From Rikenella microfusus DSM 15922 (lineage in GTDB: Bacteria > Bacteroidota > Bacteroidia > Bacteroidales > Rikenellaceae), in assembly GCF_000427365.1 (NCBI RefSeq), contig NZ_ATXW01000001.1, positions 122,295 to 186,294 on the forward strand: a stretch of 64,000 nt of DNA, given 5' to 3'. The translations under genes and the position numbers were made by a program. Below, piece by piece: positions 9,253-17,276 of this stretch; position 1 is the first letter of the stretch; the number at the start of each line of letters is the position of its first letter. The notes below the pieces were generated by a model. It searched no databases. It saw only the letters and a list, made by a program, of their open reading frames with translations, and was not told where the DNA came from.

Positions 9253-9260
9253 TATCTTTG
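9253..9260 (+). promoter_or_regulatory. Bacteroidota -7 box of the 2-oxoacid:ferredoxin oxidoreductase operon
   Basis: TATCTTTG matches the TAnnTTTG consensus exactly, 33 bp before the ferredoxin-subunit ATG at 9293. No clear -33 TTG is seen at the usual distance. Confidence 0.7.
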
Positions 9261-9292
9261 ACGTTAGCAAAGATGCAAACAGTAAAATCGCT

Positions 9293-9523
9293 ATGGCAAA
9301 AATAAAAGGTAAGATCGTCGTGGACACCGAACGCTGCAAAGGGTGCGGCGTCTGCATCGAAGCCTGCCCGACACAGACCATCAGCCTGAACCCCCAGGTG
9401 AACTCGAAAGGGTACAACTACTGCTACATGTCGGCCCCGGACTCCTGTATCGGCTGCGCAGGCTGCGCCGTGGTCTGCCCCGACAGTTGCATAGTCGTTT
9501 ACAGAGAGAAAAAACAGGAGTAA
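9293..9523 (+). CDS. 4Fe-4S ferredoxin-type delta subunit of 2-oxoacid:ferredoxin oxidoreductase
   Basis: A 76-residue protein with two cysteine clusters: CKGCGVCIEACPT and, after a spacer, CIGCAGCAVVCPD. These bind two [4Fe-4S] clusters that carry electrons from the thiamine-diphosphate centre to external ferredoxin. The ATG at 9293 is chosen because the promoter box ends at 9260 and the sequence upstream in frame is not protein-like. The stop overlaps the next start by one base (TAATG), so alpha subunit translation is coupled. Confidence 0.95.
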   Translation: MAKIKGKIVVDTERCKGCGVCIEACPTQTISLNPQVNSKGYNYCYMSAPDSCIGCAGCAVVCPDSCIVVYREKKQE

Positions 9524-10620
9524 TGGAAGATATCAAACTGATGAAAGGGAACGAAGTACTGGCCCACGCCGCCGTACGCTGCGGCGCGGACGGGTATTTC
9601 GGATACCCCATCACCCCGCAGTCGGAAGTCCTGGAAACCCTGACCGAACTACGCCCGTGGGAGACCACCGGGATGGTCGTCCTGCAGGCAGAGAGCGAAG
9701 TGGCCTCCATCAACATGGTTTACGGAGGCGCATCCGCAGGCAAACGCGTGATGACCTCCACCTCAAGCCCCGGCCTGTCGCTGATGTGCGAGGGGCTTTC
9801 CTATCTGGCCGGAGCCGAACTGCCCTGCGTGGTAATCGACGTCTCGCGCGGCGGTCCCGGTCTGGGAACGATTCAGGCTTCCCAGGCCGACTATTTTCAG
9901 GTCGTCAAGGGCGGCGGTCACGGAGACTACCGGATGCCGGTACTGGCCCCGAATTCGGTACAGGAGATGAACGATTTCGTCGATCTCGCTTTCGAACTGG
10001 CCTTCAAATACCTCAATCCGGTAATGATTCTGGCCGACGGCGTGATCGGACAGATGATGGAGAAAGTACACCTCAGCCCGCAGAAACCGCGCCGCACCGA
10101 AGAGCAGATCCGGCAGGAATGCCCGTGGGCGGCCCTCGGCAAAGGGGACCGCAAGACACGCAATATCGTCACCTCCTGCTACATCGACCCCGAAACGATG
10201 GAACGGCACAACCATAAACTCCAGGCCAAATACGACCGCATGGAACGCGAAGAGGTACGGTACGAAGAGATGGAGACGGCCGACGCGGAATACATACTGG
10301 TGGCTTACGGCGCTTCGTCGCGCATCTGCGCGAAAGTGGTGGAGGATGCCCGCAAGGACGGCCTGAAAGTAGGGTTGATACGACCGATCACCCTGTTCCC
10401 GTTCCCGACCGATGCGATCCGGCAGGCGGCTCGGTACGCCAAAGGATTCCTTTCCGTAGAGCTGAGCATGGGCCAAATGATCGAAGACGTGAAACTGGCC
10501 GTAGGCAACGCGGACATCCCCGTCCGCCATTTCGGACGTACCGGCGGCATCATCCACTCGCCGCGGGAAGTTTATGAAGCACTCAAGCAATTTATGACCG
10601 AAACCGGAGGAAAATTGTAA
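9523..10620 (+). CDS. vorB: 2-oxoacid:ferredoxin oxidoreductase alpha subunit (VorB/KorA type)
   Basis: A 365-residue subunit carrying the pyrimidine-binding and transketolase C-terminal-like domains of the oxidoreductase. It opens KLMKGNEVLAHAAVRCGADGYFGYPITPQSEV, a pattern shared by VorB and KorA proteins, with TSSPGLSLMCEGLSYLAGAELP further on. With the beta, gamma and delta subunits it decarboxylates a branched 2-oxoacid or 2-oxoglutarate to the acyl-CoA and reduces ferredoxin. The sequence cannot decide between 2-oxoisovalerate and 2-oxoglutarate; VorB is the usual database name for this form. Confidence 0.92.
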   Translation: MEDIKLMKGNEVLAHAAVRCGADGYFGYPITPQSEVLETLTELRPWETTGMVVLQAESEVASINMVYGGASAGKRVMTSTSSPGLSLMCEGLSYLAGAELPCVVIDVSRGGPGLGTIQASQADYFQVVKGGGHGDYRMPVLAPNSVQEMNDFVDLAFELAFKYLNPVMILADGVIGQMMEKVHLSPQKPRRTEEQIRQECPWAALGKGDRKTRNIVTSCYIDPETMERHNHKLQAKYDRMEREEVRYEEMETADAEYILVAYGASSRICAKVVEDARKDGLKVGLIRPITLFPFPTDAIRQAARYAKGFLSVELSMGQMIEDVKLAVGNADIPVRHFGRTGGIIHSPREVYEALKQFMTETGGKL

Positions 10621-10623
10621 GCT

Positions 10624-11412
10624 ATGGCAGAAACACCGATATTCGAAGTAAACGAAACGGACGCCAACCGGGTTTATGCCCGTCCGCGGCTGTTGCTGGA
10701 CACCACCATGCACTACTGCCCGGGCTGCTCGCACGGCACGGTGCACAAACTGGTGGCCGAAGCGATCGACGAGCTGGGGGCCGAAGACAAAGCGATCGGG
10801 ATCACGCCCGTAGGCTGCGCGGCATTCCTCTACAACTATATCGACATCGACTGGGTACAGGCCTCGCACGGCCGCGCCCCCTCGGTCGCCACAGCCATGA
10901 AGCGTCTGTGTCCGGACAAACTCGTCTTTACCTATCAGGGCGACGGCGACCTGGCGGCTATCGGGACAGCCGAAGCCATTCACGCGGCCAACCGCGGCGA
11001 TAACATCGCGGTCATCTTCATCAACAACGCCATTTACGGAATGACCGGCGGTCAGATGGCCCCCACGACGCTGCTCGGCATGAAGACGGCGACCACGCCG
11101 CTGGGACGGGACGCAGCCCTGAACGGCTACCCTTTCAAAGTGGCCGACATGCTGACCCTGCTGGACGGCGTAACCTATGTGACCCGGCAGAGCGTCAATA
11201 CGCCGGCCAACGTCCGCAAAGCCAAGAAAGCGATCAAAAAGGCATTCGAAAATTCGATCAATAACCGGGGATTTTCTTTCGTCGAGATCGTGGCGACCTG
11301 CAATTCGGGGTGGAAAATGACGCCCGTGGGAGCCAACCGGTGGATGGAAGAGAACATGCACCCGACTTATCCGCTGGGCGACCTGAAAGACCTGACCGTT
11401 ACCGAAAAATAA
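10624..11412 (+). CDS. 2-oxoacid:ferredoxin oxidoreductase beta subunit (thiamine diphosphate-binding)
   Basis: A 262-residue subunit with the thiamine-diphosphate motif GDGDLAAIGTAEAIHAANRGDNIAVIFINN (GDG followed by NN about 28 residues later) and N-terminal cysteines in HYCPGCSHGTVH. It binds the cofactor that forms the hydroxyalkyl intermediate. It lies 3 bp after the alpha gene and 10 bp before the gamma gene, inside the same operon. Confidence 0.95.
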   Translation: MAETPIFEVNETDANRVYARPRLLLDTTMHYCPGCSHGTVHKLVAEAIDELGAEDKAIGITPVGCAAFLYNYIDIDWVQASHGRAPSVATAMKRLCPDKLVFTYQGDGDLAAIGTAEAIHAANRGDNIAVIFINNAIYGMTGGQMAPTTLLGMKTATTPLGRDAALNGYPFKVADMLTLLDGVTYVTRQSVNTPANVRKAKKAIKKAFENSINNRGFSFVEIVATCNSGWKMTPVGANRWMEENMHPTYPLGDLKDLTVTEK

Positions 11413-11422
11413 CGTACACACC

Positions 11423-11968
11423 ATGAAAGAAGAGATCATCATAGCCGGGTTCGGCGGCCAGGGCGTCCTGTCGATGGGTAAGATCCTCGCCTACTCGGGC
11501 GTCATGCAGGGGCAGGAAGTCAGCTGGATTCCCTCTTACGGGCCTGAAATGCGCGGCGGGACGGCCAATGTGACCGTCATCCTGAGCGACCGCAAAATCA
11601 GTTCGCCGGTCGTGCAGGAGTTCGACACCGGCATCGTGCTGAACCAGCAGTCGCTAGACAAGTTCGAAGATTCGATCAAACCGGGCGGAACCTTGCTCTA
11701 CGACCCGAACGGAATCACCCACCCGCCGCACCGGACCGATCTGGATGTCTATACCATCGACGCGGCCGTCGAAGCCGCACGCAGCGGGAATGCCAAGGTA
11801 TTCAACATGTTCGTTTTGGGAGCATTCCTGAAAATCAAACCGTTGGTAACGGTGGAAAACGTTATCGAAGGGTTGCGGCACTCATTGCCGGAGCGGGCGC
11901 ACAAAATGATCCCGGCCAACGAAGAGGCTCTGCGCAAAGGGATGGAACTAGTCAAAAAAGCCGAATAA
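11423..11968 (+). CDS. 2-oxoacid:ferredoxin oxidoreductase gamma subunit
   Basis: A 181-residue subunit of the POR/KOR gamma family: the N-terminal EEIIIAGFGGQGVLSMGKILAYSG and the segment WIPSYGPEMRGGTANVTVILS are diagnostic. It completes the four-subunit set (delta-alpha-beta-gamma), the standard gene order in Bacteroidales. A strong hairpin follows 8 bp after the stop. Confidence 0.95.
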   Translation: MKEEIIIAGFGGQGVLSMGKILAYSGVMQGQEVSWIPSYGPEMRGGTANVTVILSDRKISSPVVQEFDTGIVLNQQSLDKFEDSIKPGGTLLYDPNGITHPPHRTDLDVYTIDAAVEAARSGNAKVFNMFVLGAFLKIKPLVTVENVIEGLRHSLPERAHKMIPANEEALRKGMELVKKAE

Positions 11969-11976
11969 CCTACTCC

Positions 11977-12026
11977 GTAAATCAGCAAGGGGGGAGCCGG
12001 AAACGGCTCCCCCCTTGCTGATTTAC
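11977..12026. terminator. 23-bp perfect hairpin after the oxidoreductase operon
   Basis: GTAAATCAGCAAGGGGGGAGC begins a perfect 23-bp inverted repeat with a GAAA tetraloop. There is no T-run, so it may act as an mRNA 3' stabiliser or processing site as much as a terminator. The following ~165 bp to the GH36 stop hold nothing recognisable. Confidence 0.8.
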
Positions 12027-12192
12027 CGGTTATCGTTACAAAACCGCATCCGGTCCCGATTTTCCGGATTTACACATTGATGCGCAAATATCCGTCGGCC
12101 GACACAACCGGAACGCATATCCGCTCCGAAAACGGCCGCTTATAACAGCGGCGGCAAAAACCAGCATGTTCCTGCCGCCGCCGTAACCGAAC

Positions 12193-14361
12193 TTATTCGG
12201 CCGTCAATTCGACCACCGTGCTCGTCAGGTGAGCGCCGGAAAAGAGCGGCAAACCCACTTTCATCAGGTAATCGCCCGAATAACGCTGTCCGTCCGCCGC
12301 GAGACCCGATTTCGTCCCCGGCATCAGATTGATCTCTTTCACCGAATAGACTTTCTGCGGATCGAGTCCCCGGAGCCGCACGTTCCGCAGCGGTTCCGAA
12401 TAGCGCGGATTGCGGTTGAACACGAACACCGCCGCTTTGCCCCGCTCCTTATCGACATACATGAGCGACGAATGCTCGCCCGAATAGGGAGAGACCAGAC
12501 GATACTGGTCGCCATCCAATATCACCGGCTTCAACCGGCCGTAAGTCGCCACCGCCTGCCGGGCGAACTCCTTTTCCGGCGCCGAAAGCTCGTCCACGCG
12601 GATATCGAACCCCAGTTTCCCCGTCATCGCCACATCCGTACGGAACTTCAGGGACTGTTTTCCCCACGAAGTCACATGAGCAGCCGTCGCTTTGGCCGGA
12701 AACAGGTAGGAATAGCCCCACTGGATAAAAATACGCTCCACCGGGTCGGTATTGTCGCTCGCCCAGAACTCCGTAAAATATTTCAGCCCCTCGTAATCCG
12801 TACGTCCGCCCCCGCCGGAACAAAGCATCATCGGCAGGGTGGGGTATTTCGCCGCGATACGGTCCAATACCTTATACAATCCCCGAACATAATCGACATA
12901 CAGGTTCGCCTGTTTGCCGGTACCCAGATAAGGCGAATAGATATTGGTAATCGGGCTGTTGCAGTCCCATTTGAAATAGGCGATCCCCGGATACCGGGTC
13001 AGCAGCCCGTCCACTACGCCGAACACATAGTCCTGAACTTCCGGATTGCTCAAATCGAGCACCATCTGGTTGCGGTAGAGGTACTCGTCGCGGTTCGGCA
13101 GATGGATCACCCACTCCTTATGTTTTTCGTACAGTTCGCTTTTCGGATTGACCATCTCCGGTTCGATCCACAGGCCGAACTTCACCCCCTCGCGTTCCGC
13201 CGCATCGGTCAGCGCTCCGATACCGCCCGGCAGTTTGGTCTTCGTTTCGTCCCAGTCGCCCAGCCCCGCATTGTCGCTGCTGCGCGGATATTTGTTCCCG
13301 AACCAGCCGTCGTCCAAAAGGAACATATCCACGCCCAGACCGGCCGCATCGGCAATGATCTTCTCCAGTTTGGCCTGGTCGAAATCGAAATAGGTCGCCT
13401 CCCAGTTGTTGAGCAGCGTCATCCGATCCCCCATACCGTCTTTGAGCCGGTAACGGCGGGCCCAGTCGTGGAAATCGCGGCTCGCCGCTCCCGTTCCCTC
13501 CGTACCGTAAGTAAAAATGAAATCGGGCGTGCGGAACACCTCGCCTCCGGGCAGACGATACTCCGAACCCGAAGGGTTGATGCCCGAAATCAGCCGCAGG
13601 TTATTCGCGTTGTCCACCTCGAACGTGAACCGGAAATTCCCCGTCCAGCCCAGCGTGCCGATCACGACCTCCCCCGTATTTTCCGCCGCAGGCGCGTCCA
13701 GCCCCAGCAGGAAGAACGGAGATACATGCAGGTTCGCCCGCGAGCCGAGTTTCGTATCGACGATCTTCTTGCCGAAAGTCAGTCTCTGTTCGTCCATATT
13801 GACCTCGTGCGCCCAATCGCCCGAAAATTCGGTCATCCAATACGCGTCCTTTCCGAAATGAAGCATCGAAGAGGCGTAGTTGTAAAGCGTTACGGGCTTT
13901 TTCTCGCCGTGTTCGATCTCCGTCCACATCCGAATGACGTTTTCACGCAGGTACGCCTCATAAAAAAGCCGGACTTCGAACGGATATTTTTCGTCCTCCA
14001 GAACGATCTCGGTCGTCTGTACCGAATCGTTCCTCGACTGCGTACTGTTCTTATATGTCAGCAGCAAAGAGGGATTCCCGTCGGCATGGAGCACCCGGAC
14101 AGCCGGCTCGAAATAATCTTCCATCCCGTAAGTCACATAGGCTTCGGTTCCACCGCCGGATTCGGCAAAATGCTCCAGATCGGCGGCGTTTTCGAGCTTC
14201 GGTCCCAGGTAGGCCTGCCTTACCCGGTCGTCGTCGCCTATGCGCAGGATCAGGTCAGTTCGATCGGTGCCGATACGGATCAGATTTTCCGGCACCTCGC
14301 CGGCAACACAAACGGTACCGGCGCTCAATGCCCAGGCACAAGCCGTCAATAATTTCTTCAT
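12193..14361 (-). CDS. secreted alpha-galactosidase, GH36
   Basis: Releases alpha-linked galactose from oligosaccharides such as raffinose-type sugars or host alpha-galactosides. The 722-residue protein has a signal peptide (MKKLLTACAWALSAGTVCVAG). The N-terminal beta-supersandwich is followed by a TIM barrel with GVDMFLLDDGWFG and GLWIEPEMVNPKSELY. The predicted nucleophile Asp is in YFKWDCN and the acid/base Asp in WASDNTDPVERI. A C-terminal beta-domain completes the GH36 plan. It lies downstream of the ZIP transporter and a tiny membrane protein on the same strand; no promoter box is seen in the 35 bp before its ATG. Confidence 0.95.
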   Translation of the reverse strand: MKKLLTACAWALSAGTVCVAGEVPENLIRIGTDRTDLILRIGDDDRVRQAYLGPKLENAADLEHFAESGGGTEAYVTYGMEDYFEPAVRVLHADGNPSLLLTYKNSTQSRNDSVQTTEIVLEDEKYPFEVRLFYEAYLRENVIRMWTEIEHGEKKPVTLYNYASSMLHFGKDAYWMTEFSGDWAHEVNMDEQRLTFGKKIVDTKLGSRANLHVSPFFLLGLDAPAAENTGEVVIGTLGWTGNFRFTFEVDNANNLRLISGINPSGSEYRLPGGEVFRTPDFIFTYGTEGTGAASRDFHDWARRYRLKDGMGDRMTLLNNWEATYFDFDQAKLEKIIADAAGLGVDMFLLDDGWFGNKYPRSSDNAGLGDWDETKTKLPGGIGALTDAAEREGVKFGLWIEPEMVNPKSELYEKHKEWVIHLPNRDEYLYRNQMVLDLSNPEVQDYVFGVVDGLLTRYPGIAYFKWDCNSPITNIYSPYLGTGKQANLYVDYVRGLYKVLDRIAAKYPTLPMMLCSGGGGRTDYEGLKYFTEFWASDNTDPVERIFIQWGYSYLFPAKATAAHVTSWGKQSLKFRTDVAMTGKLGFDIRVDELSAPEKEFARQAVATYGRLKPVILDGDQYRLVSPYSGEHSSLMYVDKERGKAAVFVFNRNPRYSEPLRNVRLRGLDPQKVYSVKEINLMPGTKSGLAADGQRYSGDYLMKVGLPLFSGAHLTSTVVELTAE

Positions 14362-14396
14362 GTATTTTTTCAGTTTGAGTTTGGTTCAATCCGCCC

Positions 14397-14552
14397 CTAA
14401 CGGGTAAAAATATGCCGGAACGCGTCCGCCGCTTCGCCGAACACGAAACGCCAACGCGTGGCGATGCCGATCGCCAGTGCCGCGACCAGCACGTACATCA
14501 ACTTCTCGTTCAGCGTCTGCTTTTTCCACCACTGTTTCAAACGGGTCATCAT
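14397..14552 (-). CDS. small single-pass membrane protein, unknown function
   Basis: A 51-residue reading frame, MMTRLKQWWKKQTLNEKLM at the N-terminus, then one hydrophobic helix (YVLVAALAIGIATRW) and a short amphipathic tail ending HIFTR. The N-terminal half is strongly basic, giving a cytoplasm-in topology. It starts 14 bp after the ZIP transporter stop and ends 35 bp before the GH36 start, all on the minus strand, which supports translation as part of one transcript. I do not recognise the family. Confidence 0.6.
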   Translation of the reverse strand: MMTRLKQWWKKQTLNEKLMYVLVAALAIGIATRWRFVFGEAADAFRHIFTR

Positions 14553-14565
14553 ATAATCGCGAATG

Positions 14566-15390
14566 TTATTGAAAAGCTACGATGCCTACGGCCATAACCG
14601 CCATGCCGATAATCAGCCCCCATATGGCCACGTGGTGCTCCCCGTACTCGTGCGCCGCCGGCAGCAGCTCGTCCAGCGAGATATAGACCATGATACCGGC
14701 AATGACGGCGAATATATACCCCAGCATCGCCTGTGTCAGAAACGGGGCGAGAATCAGATAGCCGGCCAACGCTCCCACCGGCTCGGCCAACCCCGAAAGG
14801 AACGAGAATTTGAACGCCTTTTTCCGACTGCCGGTAGCATAATAGACCGGGACCGACACCGCGATCCCTTCCGGGATGTTATGGATGGCGATGGCCACCG
14901 CAATGGCGATTCCCATCTGAGGATCCTGCAACGAAGCCATGAACGTGGCGATCCCTTCCGGAAAATTGTGGATGCCGATCACCAGCGCCGTCATGATTCC
15001 CGTACGCATCATGTGCTTCGAATGGACCAGGCGGCCGCCCTCGGACTTGATCTCGACCTGCATGCTTTCGACGCTCCGCATTTCGTGCGGGTTCTCGACC
15101 GACGGTACCAGTCTGTCGATCAGGGCGATGAACAAAATACCCCCGAAAAAGGCAATGGCCGTGGCGATCCTCCCCCAATACATCCCGTAACCGGTTCCCA
15201 ATATCTCGACCGACTGCGGAAAAAGATCGACGAACGATATGTAAATCATCACCCCGGCCGAAAAGCCGAGCGCGAACGAGAGGAATTTCCGGTTCGTCCG
15301 TTTGGCCAAAAGGGCGATCAAACTACCGATCCCGGTCGAAAGCCCCGCCAGCAGGGTGAGTATAAAGGCATAGACGACATTCTGTTCCAT
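14566..15390 (-). CDS. ZIP family divalent metal transporter
   Basis: A 274-residue membrane protein with about eight transmembrane segments. The family hallmark is present in two helices: HNFPEGIATF (helix IV) and HNIPEGIAVSVP (helix V), the His/Glu metal-binding motifs of ZupT-like proteins that import zinc and other divalent ions. A His-poor loop (MRSVESMQVEIKSEGG...) separates helices III and IV. Its ATG is only 20 bp downstream of the T-run of the purE terminator. Confidence 0.95.
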   Translation of the reverse strand: MEQNVVYAFILTLLAGLSTGIGSLIALLAKRTNRKFLSFALGFSAGVMIYISFVDLFPQSVEILGTGYGMYWGRIATAIAFFGGILFIALIDRLVPSVENPHEMRSVESMQVEIKSEGGRLVHSKHMMRTGIMTALVIGIHNFPEGIATFMASLQDPQMGIAIAVAIAIHNIPEGIAVSVPVYYATGSRKKAFKFSFLSGLAEPVGALAGYLILAPFLTQAMLGYIFAVIAGIMVYISLDELLPAAHEYGEHHVAIWGLIIGMAVMAVGIVAFQ

Positions 15391-15410
15391 ACAAACAGGC
15401 TGAACAGGTT

Positions 15411-15441
15411 ACAAAAAACCGCCTCGCTCCGGCAAGGCGGT
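15411..15441 (-). terminator. Rho-independent terminator of purE
   Basis: Reading leftward, ACCGCCTTGCCGGAGCGAGG folds into a 7-bp GC-rich stem followed by TTTTTTG. This is the most canonical intrinsic terminator in the window. It lies between purE and the ZIP transporter gene. Confidence 0.9.
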
Positions 15442-15495
15442 ACCGAATACGGCAAATTCCGGACAAAAGACGCCCTCATATCGTCCGGAACGGAA

Positions 15496-16008
15496 TCAGC
15501 CTACCCGGTTCCTGAATTTGACTTCGGCCAGTTCCTTGTTGGCCTGTGCGATCTTATCGGCCAGCTCGGACTTGAATTTCATCATTTTTTCATGCACTTC
15601 CGGTTCGCCGGTAGCGATGATCTGCATCGCCAGAATGGCCGCATTTTTGGCCCCGTCCAGTGCGACGGTCGCCACCGGAATCCCCGAAGGCATCTGCAAG
15701 ATGGACAGAATGCTGTCCCACCCGTCGATCGAATTGGACGACTTGACCGGCACGCCCACCACGGGCAGCGGAGTGAGGGCCGCGATCACGCCCGGCAGAT
15801 GCGCCGCGCCGCCCGCGCCAGCGATAATCACCTTCACGCCGCGCGTATGGGCTTTCTTCGCGAAATCCAGCACCAGGTCCGGCGTACGATGGGCCGACAG
15901 CGCGTTGATTTCGAACGGAATATTCATTTCATCGAGGAATTTGGCCGCTTCGGACATGATCTTCAAATCCGAAGTACTGCCCATGATGATCGAAACTTTC
16001 GGTTGCAT
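15496..16008 (-). CDS. purE: 5-(carboxyamino)imidazole ribonucleotide mutase
   Basis: Rearranges N5-CAIR to CAIR in purine synthesis. The 170-residue class I PurE begins MQPKVSIIMGSTSDLKIM (active-site GSxSD) and contains ALSAHRTPDLV and AGAGGAAHLPGVIAALTPLPVVGVPV, all invariant family motifs. The ATG at 16008 is chosen because this motif must start close to the N-terminus; the longer open frame upstream overlaps the promoter. It is transcribed divergently from hpt, another purine gene, from a shared palindromic promoter. Confidence 0.97.
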   Translation of the reverse strand: MQPKVSIIMGSTSDLKIMSEAAKFLDEMNIPFEINALSAHRTPDLVLDFAKKAHTRGVKVIIAGAGGAAHLPGVIAALTPLPVVGVPVKSSNSIDGWDSILSILQMPSGIPVATVALDGAKNAAILAMQIIATGEPEVHEKMMKFKSELADKIAQANKELAEVKFRNRVG

Positions 16009-16042
16009 AGGATAGGGTATTTTATTTAACTTTGCGAAGTTA
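16003..16042. promoter_or_regulatory. divergent purE/hpt promoter made of two abutting -7 boxes
   Basis: On the plus strand TAACTTTG (16027-16034) is an exact TAnnTTTG box with a TTG at 16003-16005, 21 bp upstream as a -33 element. On the minus strand the adjacent 16035-16042 reads TAACTTCG, one mismatch from consensus. Together they form TAACTTTGCGAAGTTA, 14 of 16 bases palindromic, so two polymerases would compete for one site. Confidence 0.7.
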
Positions 16043-16072
16043 AAAACTTTTCGGCAAACACGCTCAATTCTT

Positions 16073-16639
16073 TTGGAACCGACCCTCACGATCCGCGACC
16101 GCCGATTCAGGCTCCATACGCCCGAAGCAGCCATCCATGCCGCCATTTCCAAGGTGGCGGAAACCATCAACCGGGACTACGCGGAGGCTGAACGTCCGTT
16201 GCTGCTGGTGACGCTCAACGGCGCTTTCGTATTCGCGGGCGAACTCTTCCGACAGCTGGACGGTCCTTTCGAAGTCGCGTTCGTAAAACTATCGTCCTAC
16301 GGATCCGGAGTGACCTCGTCCGGAAACGTGACCGTCGATATTCCGCCGACAACCGATATCCGGGGACGGGACGTCATTATCGCCGAAGACGTGGTCGATA
16401 CCGGCAATACCGTCCACGAACTGCACGCCATGCTCACGGCCTGCGGGGCACGGAGCATCCGCGTGGCGACCCTTTTGCTGAAACCGGAAACCTACTATAA
16501 CCGACCGGAAAGACCCGACCCGCTGCCGGTCGATTACGTGGCTCTGGAGTCGGAACCGGTTTTCATCATCGGTTACGGTATGGACTACGACGGGTTGGGA
16601 CGGAATCTGGGAGCGCTTTACGCCGTTTGCGACGAATAA
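16073..16639 (+). CDS. hpt: hypoxanthine(-guanine) phosphoribosyltransferase
   Basis: Salvages hypoxanthine or guanine with PRPP. The 188-residue protein has the PRPP-binding motif VIIAEDVVDTGNTVHEL near residue 100 and VTLNGAFVFAGELFRQL, typical of HPRT. No ATG or GTG is available in frame between the promoter box and this region, so a TTG at 16073 appears to be the start, ~39 bp behind the -7 box. queE follows after a single base. The pairing with divergent purE suggests joint control of purine synthesis and salvage. Confidence 0.93.
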   Translation: MEPTLTIRDRRFRLHTPEAAIHAAISKVAETINRDYAEAERPLLLVTLNGAFVFAGELFRQLDGPFEVAFVKLSSYGSGVTSSGNVTVDIPPTTDIRGRDVIIAEDVVDTGNTVHELHAMLTACGARSIRVATLLLKPETYYNRPERPDPLPVDYVALESEPVFIIGYGMDYDGLGRNLGALYAVCDE

Positions 16640-16640
16640 C

Positions 16641-17273
16641 ATGACCAACGAGATATACGACCTGCTGGACGGCGGCCGCCTGCTGCCGCTGGTGGAGGAT
16701 TTTTATACCATCCAGGGAGAAGGGTACCACGCCGGCAAACCGGCCTATTTCATCCGGCTGGGAGGATGCGACGTCGGATGCCGCTGGTGCGACGCCAAAT
16801 TCACCTGGAACGCGAAACTTTACCCGCCGACCCCGATCCGCGACATCGTGGAGCGGGCGGCGTCCCTGCCGGCGCAAGCCATCGTCATCACGGGCGGCGA
16901 ACCGACCCTGTATCCGCTGGAGCCGCTTACCGCCTCTCTCAAAGATCGGGGGTTGGAAATTTTCATCGAAACGTCGGGAACCAACCCGCTCTCCGGACGG
17001 ATCGATTGGGTGTGCCTCTCGCCGAAACGACAGCAACCGCCGCTGCCGGAAGTACTGGCACGGGCCGACGAACTCAAGGTGATTATCGAAACGCCGGACG
17101 ATATTCGGTGGGCCGAGGAGAATGCCTCACACGTTTCAGGCCATTGCCGGCTCTACCTGCAACCGGAGTGGAGCCGCTACCGGGAGATCGTCCCGGTATT
17201 GGTGGAGTACGCCAAAGCGAACCCGCGATGGAACATCTCGATCCAGAACCATAAATTCATGCACATCCCATAA
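16641..17273 (+). CDS. queE: 7-carboxy-7-deazaguanine synthase (radical SAM)
   Basis: Makes the 7-deazaguanine core of queuosine by a SAM-dependent ring contraction. The 210-residue protein has the short QueE cysteine motif CDVGCRWCD (CxxxCxxC) near residue 43, preceded by FYTIQGEGYHAGKPAYFIRLGG, then ITGGEPTLYPL and FIETSGTNPL. queA, the later tRNA step of the same pathway, is at 32579-33787. Located 1 bp after hpt and 3 bp before the IMPase gene. Confidence 0.95.
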   Translation: MTNEIYDLLDGGRLLPLVEDFYTIQGEGYHAGKPAYFIRLGGCDVGCRWCDAKFTWNAKLYPPTPIRDIVERAASLPAQAIVITGGEPTLYPLEPLTASLKDRGLEIFIETSGTNPLSGRIDWVCLSPKRQQPPLPEVLARADELKVIIETPDDIRWAEENASHVSGHCRLYLQPEWSRYREIVPVLVEYAKANPRWNISIQNHKFMHIP

Positions 17274-17276
17274 ATT

